A stretch of DNA of 64,000 bases from contig CAJNYU010002277.1 of the NCBI GenBank assembly GCA_905331475.1, positions 34,882 through 98,881 of the forward strand. Reading direction: 5' to 3'. This document shows, one piece after another, positions 21,784 through 31,380 of the stretch (positions are counted from its first letter, which is position 1; every line of letters begins with the position of its first letter). The notes under the pieces are model-generated. The model was given only the letters and a program-made list of their open reading frames with translations. It did not search any database and had not been told where the DNA came from. This stretch comes from Rotaria socialis (taxonomy: Eukaryota > Rotifera > Eurotatoria > Philodinida > Philodinidae). A program made the position numbers and the translations under genes.

Positions 21784-22813
21784 TTGATATCGAAAATAAA
21801 ATATAATAATTTAGTGGATCAAATGTGTTTCCCTAGTATCATATTTCATTTAGCCGACTTCAAACGACTTTTGAACCTGAGGGTGTGGGTACATTTGTCA
21901 AGCTGTTTTAATTTCTATTTTGAGGAAAATCAACTTTAATCCTTTCAATTCTGAAATTTTCTTGAATTCTGTATCAGATTCATTTGTGTTCGAATTATCA
22001 ATTCATTAATGAAATTTAGTAAACTTAGAACTGCATGTAAGTTTATCAGTAGACTGTCGAAATTCAAATAGAACTGATGTTTGAAAAATATCTTTCTAAC
22101 TGAGATTTTAGATGAAAAACCCATCTGTCGGTGTCTGTTTATCTTCTTAGATGCTAAATATATGTATTAATATTTGAGAGTTTTCTCAAGCAATGTTACG
22201 AATTAACAATATATTGAAAAGAGATTTTCAGCTTGCTTGGTTAATAGAAATTGAACTAGTCATTGTTAGTATATCCGGTAAAAGTAATATAGACTGTACA
22301 GTCTTTCCTGGCAGTTGCTTTTACACTTCATCGACACGACCAGTAAGATAATCTAGTGTCGAAGAAAAAGAGAAATCTGATGACAAAATCAGAATTGTTT
22401 TTAAAGCACCAACGGACTCTTTTACTCGTTAATACTCTATCATCATACTTACTCTTTCTTCTCAGACGTCACGATCATTACAGTCAAAGCTAATGCAATT
22501 GCTATTACTTAATACCATTATAGCATGAGTATGATGAAACAATAGGTCGGTTGTTATCATTTATTACGCCATGCTTCAGCGTATATAAAAAAAAAGAACA
22601 GAACAAAAAGATTAGAATAGCACTGTCAATATCGACTTATCAAAGTGTAATAAAACAAAACAGGGAGTAAGAACGACCAAGATTTTCAGTAAATGACTAT
22701 TTTCGAAATATAAATAATTGTTCGTTCGCGAAGATTAATACAAGACCAAACATTTTCACAGATACATCGCCTACAGTGATACTTGTTTTTTTTCTCTTTG
22801 ATTTTATAGGATA
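21784..22813. other. Intergenic, nothing recognised
   Basis: AT-rich spacer with a single TGAGGGTGTGGGT telomere-like word near 21879. A pyrimidine tract ending TTTTATAG at about 22809, four bases before the next ATG, looks like a splice acceptor (a 5' UTR intron, or the spliced-leader trans-splicing known in bdelloids). Confidence 0.4.
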
Positions 22814-23563
22814 ATGTGGCATCCGGATGATTTTATATTTGTACCTGGTCAAACGCCATTAACTTCTCTCCGATTTCTTATATTTATTTTCATTTTTCAT
22901 TTCATCATCACATGTGCTCTGGAAATTATCATGACTCGTCGAGCCAAACCAATAGATGTGCGGCGTATTCAACGTTATAACAATTTATTGATTGGTATAT
23001 ATTCAGCCGTCACTTTTGCGTTAGCTAATATTCTAGCATATCGAGATAGCCGATTTGATTCATGGGATCGATTAGTATGTCACAGACCGACTCCAAAGGG
23101 TGCCTATGCTCTTCTTTGGTATATCTTCTATTTAAGCAAGCTATGGGAATTTCTCGATATTTACTTGGTCATTTTAAATAAAACACCTGTACTAATGCAT
23201 TTTCGTTGGCACCATCAAACAACACCATCGGTTGTATTAGCTGGTTTACTTGGTGATGTGTCATATGAATGGCCAACACTTGTTTGCAATTCTCTCCTGC
23301 ATACATTTATGTATCCACATTTTGCTGGTGTTTGGAATGTACATCGAATTCTACTTGTACTAGGTGCTTCGCAATTGCTTGCTGGTCTCGGTTTTAGTAT
23401 CTATGCATTAATAGTTGGCTGTGGTGGGTCATTTTACGCTCAAATATGGGGTCTATCGATGTGTATAACTTATACAATAGGTTACCTGAATGAACATTTT
23501 CATCTAGTTGATCGTCTACGAGTTTTTATTTCAGCTTCTCGTAATGATTCGAAACAATCTTAA
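22814..23563 (+). CDS. ELO-family very-long-chain fatty acid elongase
   Basis: The product has 249 residues and about seven hydrophobic segments. ELO hallmarks are KLWEFLDIYLVILNKTP (109-125) followed by the histidine-box region MHFRWHHQTTP (128-138), and the C-terminal TYTIGYLNEHFH area. ELO proteins are ER membrane condensing enzymes that add two carbons from malonyl-CoA to acyl-CoA. The histidine box is unusual: canonical HxxHH would put the first His at position 130, but that residue is Phe and a His sits one residue earlier (H129-x-x-x-H133-H134). The polar C-terminus RNDSKQS lacks a clear lysine ER-retrieval signal. There is a single exon, and the ATG lies just after an acceptor-like site. 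Confidence 0.85.
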   Translation: MWHPDDFIFVPGQTPLTSLRFLIFIFIFHFIITCALEIIMTRRAKPIDVRRIQRYNNLLIGIYSAVTFALANILAYRDSRFDSWDRLVCHRPTPKGAYALLWYIFYLSKLWEFLDIYLVILNKTPVLMHFRWHHQTTPSVVLAGLLGDVSYEWPTLVCNSLLHTFMYPHFAGVWNVHRILLVLGASQLLAGLGFSIYALIVGCGGSFYAQIWGLSMCITYTIGYLNEHFHLVDRLRVFISASRNDSKQS

Positions 23564-24019
23564 TTATTTTCCTACTAAATGACTAAAAGAGATTATGAAA
23601 GATTTTGTTCCTATCGCTTCTAGTTCAATTGACATTAATTTAGTATAATACGATTTCAATTCATGTCTTTGATTTGATCTCGAATTCGACCTATCATACT
23701 TCGATTTTGTCGGTGTGTGTGTGGGGGTGTATCAATGACATGATCACACCCAAAAATTATTTCGCTTTAATTGGTTGCTTCAAGGCATAAGTTGAAATTA
23801 GTAGATTCATCTATATTATTAAAAGAGATACATCAATCTGTTTTCAATCCATTGATTAACACCCTTCTTTCTTATTATTGTTTTTTCTTTGCTGATCTGA
23901 TAAAGCTAATTTTGATAGAAGACGGAAACTAGAATTCATCAAGAGCTAGTCTTCAGAGATGAGAAGGAAACAAAAGAAGAATGCAATGTGAGTTCCTTTT
24001 TTACAAGTTATGCTTTTCT
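23564..24019. other. Convergent spacer with a GTGTGTGTGGGGGTGT patch
   Basis: This is the 3' region shared by convergent genes. Near 23712 a GTGTGTGTGTGGGGGTGTAT tract and, 30 bp on, ATCACACCC form another telomere-like patch. Nothing else is recognised. Confidence 0.4.
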
Positions 24020-24973
24020 TTAATGTATATTATCAAGCGAAGTACAACATGAATTTCCGCCAGTCTTTTCTTTCCTTGGTTCTTCTTTATGTTTTGATGT
24101 TAACACTATATTGTCAGATTCCTTTAATCTATTCACTAAAACATTATTATTCAGTATGGATAACACCAATTGGTTGAACATTATCTGTACATTTTTTCCT
24201 GTAATTGCCGATGTATAAAATAAGGACATGTTATTTCTTATTGAAAATTGTTCTGCATCTTTATATATTTCATCTGTTAAATCGTCAATTAAATCAGATT
24301 TATTGCAAAGAATTACTCCTTCAAATATATCATATCCGTATTCTTTTAATGCAGGGTACCATATTTTTTCAATGTTTTGTAATGTTTTAGGGTTAGTTAC
24401 GTCACACACAAGTATAGCACCATGACATTGATATTGACTTTTCCATAAATCCTTCCATTTTAGCTCACCTGGCAAATCAAATAAAACTATGGAAACAGCA
24501 TAACAATTTTTAAATAAACGATTTAAATGTAATGATATCATATCAGGCCCAATGGTCGCAGCATATACCTTGTTCGAAATTTGATCTTGAAATTGTAAAT
24601 ATTTGAGAATTGATGTTTTACCTACATAACGATCCCCTAATAGGCAAATTTTAATAAGTAATTGACAGTAATTTTTATCTTTAAACTTCTGCGGTAATGC
24701 TCCAGTCTTAATTTCTAACGCTGTTGACATTTCTTGATAGTGCTGCGCTTTTGTCTGTTTCTCGCGAAATTCTTCGATAGCATTCTTTAAACTAATATTT
24801 ATAACGAACTCCTTACTTTTTAATACTTTATTAGTCATTGGGGATGTATTCTTATTTATCAGCCAACGTTCTAATGAAGCCTTTTCATAGCTACGTCCAT
24901 CTTCAATTAGTATAACAGGGATGTTCATAATTTCAAGTGTTATTGGACAAAGATAATCGTTTGGTATATTCAT
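24020..24973 (-). CDS. U-box / Rab-like small GTPase fusion protein
   Basis: This single-exon gene encodes 317 residues. Residues 4-75 form a U-box (DYLCPITLEIMNIPVILIED, then RSYEKASLERWL and TSPMTNK), the E2-binding fold of one class of ubiquitin ligases. After a ~30-residue linker, residues 105-280 form a Ras/Rab-type GTPase: P-loop GDRYVGKTS (113-121), switch I ATIGPDM, switch II DLPGEL (166-171), NKSD (224-227) and TSA (254-256). The usual switch II WDTAGQE reads FDLPGEL, so the catalytic Gln position is Glu and hydrolysis may be weak. The tail has CC (309-310), but seven residues from the end, so it is not a standard prenylation motif. I know of no standard family with this order. The expected role is GTP-regulated ubiquitin ligase activity; this is inference. 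Confidence 0.85.
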   Translation of the reverse strand: MNIPNDYLCPITLEIMNIPVILIEDGRSYEKASLERWLINKNTSPMTNKVLKSKEFVINISLKNAIEEFREKQTKAQHYQEMSTALEIKTGALPQKFKDKNYCQLLIKICLLGDRYVGKTSILKYLQFQDQISNKVYAATIGPDMISLHLNRLFKNCYAVSIVLFDLPGELKWKDLWKSQYQCHGAILVCDVTNPKTLQNIEKIWYPALKEYGYDIFEGVILCNKSDLIDDLTDEIYKDAEQFSIRNNMSLFYTSAITGKNVQIMFNQLVLSILNNNVLVNRLKESDNIVLTSKHKEEPRKEKTGGNSCCTSLDNIH

Positions 24974-25218
24974 TTTTCCTTTTGGTTTTAATATAATGAT
25001 GAAAAACTAATGTTTGCTCTATTTAATATAGAAAAAAGTCTGATATTTACAAGTAATAGATAGTTGTAAATGCTTTGTTGAGTTCTCTATTTATATAATT
25101 ATTATCGTAAAAGAAAAATATTATCTTTTTTCTGCTCTTCCTTTAAATAGACTGGAAATAAACTCTTATCTCGATTACTCATAGCATGTTATTTGCGAGT
25201 ATCGGTGTGGATGTGGGG
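24974..25218. promoter_or_regulatory. Upstream region of the U-box GTPase gene
   Basis: AT-rich 5' flank of the minus-strand gene, ending in a GGTGTGGATGTGGGG telomere-like tract (25204-25218) that is the insertion site of the next element. Confidence 0.35.
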
Positions 25219-25569
25219 CAGTGTTTCCAATGGCAAGTGTACACAGCAGAAGTAAAATGTACAGAACATCTGCTACTTTTGATTTCCACTCTGCTATACA
25301 CTTGTCCAGAAAAATAAAGTGTACAATGTACACTGCGCTAAAATAGTTTACACTCTGATTTCTTTGATCTCTGAACCTTAAAAGCCGCATATAGTTTTAA
25401 ATTAATTAAGTATGATATTTTGGTTTTGTTTCATGAGATAAAAAATAGCGAAAATTATATTTTGTTTTCTAGATTGTGAAAATTGGGCTTTTGTACACTG
25501 TGATACACTTTGCTCATAAAAAACAGAGTGTACAGTACATTTTGTTTTAGATTTCCATTTGAAACACTG
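25219..25569. mobile_element. hAT-type MITE (CAGTGTTTC ends, 8-bp target duplication)
   Basis: The element begins CAGTGTTTCCAATGG and ends with the inverted form CCATTTGAAACACTG. The eight bases before it (ATGTGGGG) and after it (GTGTGGGG) differ at one position, which fits the 8-bp target-site duplication of hAT transposons. Internal blocks (AGTGTACA, AAATGTAC) are also arranged inverted. There is no transposase. It landed inside a telomere-like GTGTGGGG tract. A larger relative with the same ends lies at 55208-56744. Confidence 0.8.
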
Positions 25570-25640
25570 GTGTGGGGGAGGGGGAGGGTGGGCGTGGCTG
25601 TTATGAAAAAGACATGAACATCCACATTCGCACCCACAAG
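25570..25640. repeat. Interstitial telomere-like tract
   Basis: GTGTGGGGGAGGGGGAGGGT, followed within 50 bp by inverted CACCCAC sequence. Together with GGTGTGGATGTGGGG left of the hAT element it was one tract before the insertion. Confidence 0.6.
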
Positions 25641-25686
25641 TTTTCAGTAGTGCAAAGTATACTGCAAAAAGTAAATGACTTATATT

Positions 25687-26672
25687 TAATTGAGCAATAA
25701 AAACTATAGAATGAGCAATATATATATATATATATATTGAGTGAGCAATAATTAATTAAAATGAAGCGTAAAATGTATATAAAAGGGCAATAATAACTCG
25801 TTTTTTACAACAATAAACGTTTTTTTTATCCTCATGAAATTTATATATAACTTTTTTACATGACTCAAGCACAACTCATAGCACACTATTTTTTGTGTAC
25901 TCAAAAAGTGAGTACACTCTTGAATCGGTCAGTGGTCCGTCCGTCCTTCGGTAGGCATGATAACTTTTGAAAGGAGAGTCAGATCGTGATGAAATTTTCC
26001 ACATAGTTCAATCTCATGAATATCTCGGTTGAGTTCGAAGATAAGAAGGATCCCTCAAGAAATGGTTGAGTTATCGAAAAAATTGTCATTTTTGACCAGA
26101 CCATCCCTGAGGAGGGAGGGGTACAGGGATTTTTTTCAAAAAACAAATTTTTCTCAGAATTATTCACAACATATATAAATCGACTCAGTTTTTAACGCTG
26201 ATTCCGAATCTGATATTAGTTTTGAACTAAATCGTAGCTTTCTAACGAAACATCGACTGAAAAACGTCTCAAAATGCATAAAAACTGCATCCAGAAATCA
26301 AATTGCCTAGTTTCTCACGATAATTTTGGCGTTCAGACATTCTAGAATGACTCATGTCCCATGCACTTTTTGCAGTACACATAACTCTCGGATGAAATCC
26401 GAAGTTTCCACATTAATTTGTTATATTGTCAATTATAAATAAAAATAATGCACTTCTATCTTTTTTTTGTTGCTCAAATATGAAATTAATATTGTTATAT
26501 AATAAATTATTTATTGCTCATTTAATATCAAAATATTGCTCATTTAATATCATAATATTGCTCATTTCATATTATAATATTGCTCAGATAAACATTTTTT
26601 ATTGCTCAAAAATTATTGCTAAATCATGTTTTTATTATTGTTCATTCTATATTTTTTATTGCTCAAATAAAT
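25687..26672. mobile_element. Element bordered by repeated TGAGCAAT / ATTGCTCA motifs
   Basis: The left border (25687-25800) carries TGAGCAAT three times plus one diverged copy. The right border (26468-26672) carries the inverted form ATTGCTCA at least seven times, spaced about 20-30 bp, often within ATATTGCTCATTTAATAT. The outermost blocks are inverted copies of each other (GAGCAATAAAAACTATAGAA versus the complement near 26640). The middle (25870-26400) is unlike the borders, and I see no transposase. Clustered subterminal motifs in inverted orientation are typical of DNA transposons whose transposase binds repeated sites. Confidence 0.6.
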
Positions 26673-27203
26673 ACAAGCCAAAGTAAATTATTCTCTTCTC
26701 GATTGCATGTTACTTCTATTGATTTGCATATTTTTATATTGATTTATCTGGCTTATTTTACTACAACTCCTTATCATTCACTATTTACAGGTTATTCATT
26801 CGATAATAAATAATATCAAGTCAATGTGATTACGGTGACATTTATGCATTAAACTGTGACAATCATCATCTTTTCTTATCTGTTATAATGTATAGTACTT
26901 TCTGTTTAATAATAAATAAAAAATAGTGAAAAATCTTTGCCTGGTTTCACTTGCTCATTTCTTTCTTTTTTTTTAACATATAATATTTTTATCGTGCCAT
27001 TAGTGGTTCACATGATAAAAAAGAAATCGAAGGAAAAAAATTAATGACAACAATAGAAATAGAAAATAGCGCGATCATATTAAACAGTACATGCTGGATT
27101 TGTCCCAGAAAAAGACAGTCACAATTAAAGAGGAAAGACAAGATATACTACGAAAGACATCAAGGAGGATTGTTTCTGTGAAAAGAAAAATTCTTAGGAC
27201 ATA
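26673..27203. other. Intergenic, nothing recognised
   Basis: AT-rich sequence with no gene or clear repeat structure. Confidence 0.4.
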
Positions 27204-28393
27204 TTAGTGGGTGGAACAGCAAACGAATAGCAAAAAAGATTTGCTTCTAATACGAGCTACTTCGTTTAACGAAAATATTATATCAGGTACTGTTCCTGCA
27301 TAAAAAATATTTATATATCTAGTATTTATTCTAAGATATTCTTTATGTAAATGATAAACACCTTCGAACTCACGCCACACGGATAATGTGTGCTGCGCTC
27401 GTGATTTCAATCTCCTAGGAAATAAACTCCTCTTATTAAACCCCATATCTTTATACCAGCTAATATCATTAGACGTTGCGGTCATTTAGGTTTGCCATGT
27501 CTGTTGATACGCTAAAACATCGTGTGATCTTTCAAGATGTAAACTAAATTTAGACCAATATATGTGTAAATGGTCAATAAGAGATTTTCCACTACTTAGA
27601 ATAAGCGCAGTCTCATCATCCCAACGAGTTAAAGAGAAAACGTGTTTTATACCAGAACAGTACACATGTTCAAGGTACCTTCTTTGTCTTTCGGTAAAGA
27701 AAAACCAGGTAGCGAATAACCAGGTGAAATGTGGCATCGCGAAAGTCAAAAAAACTCTCTTTCGAACCCAAATATTATATTTGGGAATGGAGCGAAAGAG
27801 AATTTTCAGTCTTCTATACACGGTTCTTATCTTTTTAATTCTTTCGCTTATGTAGGTACTCCATCCAAACTTGGTGGAGATCATTACGCCGAGATATTTA
27901 TAATTTTTAACGATTTCTATAGGTTGACCTCTAAATTCTAGGTTCGGTTTCGGAGTTGCAACGAAGTTATGCACTAACAGTGCCTTCGTCTTATTTATAT
28001 TAATCGGCAAAAAAATGTCGTCGGAGAATTTCCCTAATCGTTCTAACGTTACTTTTGCTCTTACTTCTAATTCTGATATGTTTTTCGAGAACTTTTTATC
28101 TAAATCACCAGAAATCTGAATCGCTAAGTCATCAACGAACATGTGTGATGTGAACGCAAGGAAGCGGGAGAGAAGAAAATGTACGTGCAGGCGGAACAAT
28201 GTTGCTGCCAGCACGGGTCCCTGGGGCGCACCGACAAATATGGGAATCGTACGTGAATAGGCTTCCCCGAAGTTAATCGAGAGAGTACGATTTTGAAGCT
28301 AATTGTAAATCCATTTGAGGAGTGCAGTCGGCATTCCCAATGTTTTCACTCGCTCATTTCCTTGCAACGAATCAGCATGATCTACTAGAATTC
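27204..28393 (-). pseudogene. Non-LTR retrotransposon reverse transcriptase fragment
   Basis: On the minus strand one frame reads LGMPTALLKWIYN, a stop codon, LQNRTLSINFGEAYSR, then the RT block IFVGAPQGPVLAATLF and FVDDLAIQISGD (the YxDD-type catalytic box, here F-V-D-D), ININKTKALLV and YKYLGVMI. It reaches a second stop at 27486 and continues in frame to 27204 (GFNKRSLFPRRLKSRAQHTL). So the palm, thumb and C-terminal part of a LINE polymerase remain, with at least two in-frame stops, and everything upstream is missing. It belongs to a different lineage from the copy at 6261 (GAPQGP/FVDD versus GKGARQ/YADD). Confidence 0.85.
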
Positions 28394-28735
28394 TATTGTT
28401 TTATCGTTTGTATTCAAATATTGTAAATGCTACATTTTATTCGTAGTAGAATGTCAGAATTTTGAATCAAAGTACGACCGCATGAACAATACGGCTGAAA
28501 TTTGATGCAGCTAAAATTAGTTATTTTCTGCTTATGTAGAAATTGATGAGTTAAAAAGAAAGTCGTAGATTCGTTTTTCACGTTCCGTCAAAAGCAAAAT
28601 CAATATAGTCAAGAAATACAAAACACACTTCTTTTTCCGAATGTGGGTGGCTTTATTTATTTCTTTACTTGTCGTCACTAGTTTTAATCCTTATTATTTG
28701 CCTATGTTTTCAAGATACAGCACTATATCATTAAA
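28394..28735. promoter_or_regulatory. Upstream region of array gene 1
   Basis: No conserved palindrome like that of later copies is obvious, although CTTGTCGTCACTAG near 28668 is partly similar. This is likely the promoter and 5' UTR of the first array gene. Confidence 0.3.
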
Positions 28736-30315
28736 ATGGCGCACGGACAGGGAAGTGAACAAGTGGTTATGGTGGATGATCTTAGTTTGCCTAGTTCTAA
28801 ATGGTCGTTGCTAAAGGCAGATCCACAAATAAAACAAACTCAGAACAATCTTCAAATTCTAATTAGCGTGCTTCTCGTAAGTTTTTGCTTACATTTTGAT
28901 TGCACAGAAATGACGAAGATACGACTTTGCGCTCTGCTTCAAGCATAAATCGATAGTGTACTGTGTACTAATGGAACTACAAAAGCTTGAATTGAAAACA
29001 AATCACTCATTTATATATTTTTATCCTAAAACAGATCCATTGTACTGTGATCGAATGGTTTTCCGAAAAATAGTCTTTTAGCTCGAATTCATGAAACGTA
29101 AATTGCATATAGTGCGATGAGCATGAAATTGAATATGTTTCTTTTTGGATAATTAACTGAATCTGCAAGAATCCATCTAGCCACAACTGATTTGCTAGGG
29201 AAATTTTCAAATTCGATGAATCTGTTTTTCATTCTTACAATTTATGAATTTTTTTAGACTCTTAGTGTGATCGGTACGATTCTTACGATTGTCGATAGTT
29301 TAGCAGGGTATGATAGAAACATCTCTCTACGCGTTGCATCCATGGTTCGACCACTTCTGGCACTTATTTTGCACGGCTTCGGGTTTTCTGTGACATACCG
29401 ATATAATGAACTAGGTTTACTAGCGGTATGTAAATGATTCTGTGTTTGACTTTTATTAATTAATAAGATAGAAATTTGATGAACATAACAAAGAAGTCTC
29501 TTTCGCAAGGAGATCCAGATCAAATACGATTTTCAACTACAGAACTACTGCTTTAAAACTTGACTATTTGAAAATATCGCAATGTAGTCGTTCAGATTAA
29601 TTTTTGAGCGAGAAAAATAGGTGACTAAGTTTAATCAAATCTCTCATCATAAGATGTACCAATTATTTATAAGACTTCCCGACATCTTATGAAACATTTA
29701 TCTACAAGAATGCATAAACTTTTTTCCCGATTGTGATATTTGCCGAAAGAAATTTTAGTGAGACATTACTTCTACGGGTATCTAAAGAATACAAAGTCAT
29801 ATCTAAACTATGATCAACGATAAACTTTCTGAGTCACAGTGCTAAAATGTATGAGAGAAACAACTGTTTAGAGATGTCTCTTCTTTTTGTAATATCTCGG
29901 ATACATGAATCCATATACGAGAATACGAGGAAGCAATATTTATGAATATTACTATTGTCAGAAGATCTTCTGATAAATGTGGGTCATTTTTAGTTTGCTT
30001 GGCTTATATTAATTGGACTGTTCCTTTTGGGTATGCGATTGGAATTTCTCTTGGTTAGCCTGATAGTTTCAGCTTTCTCAAGTACTGGCGAAGATGCGAG
30101 ATACAGACTCGTTTCTACTGGCGAATCAATAGCTTCCTTCTTCGCTGCTCTTATATACGTTGTCGTGTTTATTCTTACAGTATGTATTTTATTTTACTCA
30201 TCGTCTTTGGTATTATATTAACTATTTTACAATCTAGATTATCGTTCCAATACTTGCTTTCAAATTGGCAAAACTGATCCGTATGAAAAAATCCGAAACA
30301 ATGACGCCAAGCTAG
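28736..30315 (+). CDS. Array gene 1: four-transmembrane protein (unknown family)
   Basis: Exons 28736-28876, 29258-29425, 29994-30179 and 30238-30315, all phase 0, give 190 residues. The N-terminal tail is cytosolic-looking and polar (MAHGQGSEQVVMVDD), then comes TM1 across the exon 1/2 junction (ILISVLL-TLSVIGTILTIV), a short loop, TM2 (PLLALILHGFGFSVTY), the RYNELGL hairpin, TM3 from the invariant FAWL that opens exon 3, a loop, TM4, and a basic tail (FKLAKLIRMKKSETMTPS). This is the most diverged copy together with gene 2: it lacks the DPEIRRTRK motif (DPQIKQTQN instead) and ends differently from copies 4-9. I do not recognise the family; the topology resembles tetraspan/MARVEL-like proteins without their signatures. 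AATAAA follows the stop. Confidence 0.75.
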
Positions 30316-31170
30316 CTCTTCATGATCTCAACATTCGAGCCATATTTCACTTTTCCTGAGTTGTTTTCCGTGCTGTGTCTCATTTACGCATTCCTTCTTT
30401 CTTAACAATACAAAAATAAATATCCAAAATAATTTAGTTTTCAATCACGTGTTGAACAAAAAAAAGTAGTTTATCCATAGAGACTAAACTGAATACCGAA
30501 TGCAAGTGTCTTTCATTTGCGTGATATCAAGAGAGAAAGATGAATGCTTTTCTTCTTGTTTAAACCGTTCAATCTATGAAATGTGATTTTGGTAAAATTC
30601 ATTTCATTGTTTAGAAAAGCAACTTTTGAAACAACTAAACCGTGATCTTCGATAGACTTACATCGAGTCAGTAGATTGAAGAACTGAAATTGTAGTTTTA
30701 ATTAACTTCTTTCTGTTTGATGAATGTCAAAGAACATACATGAAATTATTCGACACCTAACTGAACTTCCATCATGACTCTTTAAGATATGTTTTATTTC
30801 TGTCTAAAAAGACCATCGATTATTCATTCGATATTTATTGAAAAGCCTCAATAATTAATTGATTCTTTGCTTCGATGCGAAATATTTTGTTTTTAGTAAA
30901 GATTATTATTTAATTCTGAAACAGTGTTAATTTACTTCGAATTAGAAAACAAAGCTAAATTGTCATGATATAAAAAGTATTCGTATAAGAAAAAAATTGA
31001 AACAAGAATAATTGACAAATAGATTTCGTAGCTTTAGTTATTATATTGTTCCTGTCCTACCGCTCACCAGAGTAGAGAAAGTTAGCAGAACAGGACAGCC
31101 CATGTCAATGATTCCGGAGGACGGATACTGTAGGAACTGGCAGGAAAGATGCGGAAAAATCACCGTATCT
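30316..31170. other. Spacer, nothing recognised
   Basis: The 3' UTR of array gene 1 (poly(A)-signal-like AAAAATAAATAT near 30413) followed by AT-rich sequence with no gene. Confidence 0.4.
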
Positions 31171-31380
31171 GGCCGGAAAGCACTGGAAACTGGAAGCAGT
31201 ATTCCAGTTGGAAGTTACCGGATTTTTTTCCTGTGGATTCCGGTCAGTTTCCTGTGTTTTCCGGTCAGTTTTCTGTGTTTTACATCTGGAAGTTGATCGG
31301 AATCTACAGGAAGAAAATCCGGTAACTTCCAACTGGAATACTGCTTCCACTTTCCAGCGCTTTCCTGTGCTTTCCGGCCG
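31171..31380. mobile_element. GC-richer palindromic element
   Basis: GGCCGGAAAGCACTGGAAAC near 31171 returns inverted near 31345-31380. The arms include GGAAGCAGTATTCCAGTTGG and GTTACCGGATTTT in both orientations (31190-31230 and 31315-31350). The centre contains two direct copies of CCGGTCAGTTT(T)CTGTGTTTT. Base composition is clearly higher in GC than the surroundings, so it is an insertion. A less symmetrical part may extend to about 31050 and 31420. Confidence 0.7.

Noticed and set aside
25687-26672. TGAGCAAT repeats as a CRISPR-like array
   Set aside because: The motif is only 8 bp with irregular spacing and opposite orientation at the two ends, in eukaryotic DNA. A transposon border is the better reading.
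28736-30315. Array proteins as claudins or tetraspanins
   Set aside because: There is no claudin W-GLW-C-C motif and no CCG motif of tetraspanins, and the loops are too short and cysteine-poor. Only the four-helix layout is shared.
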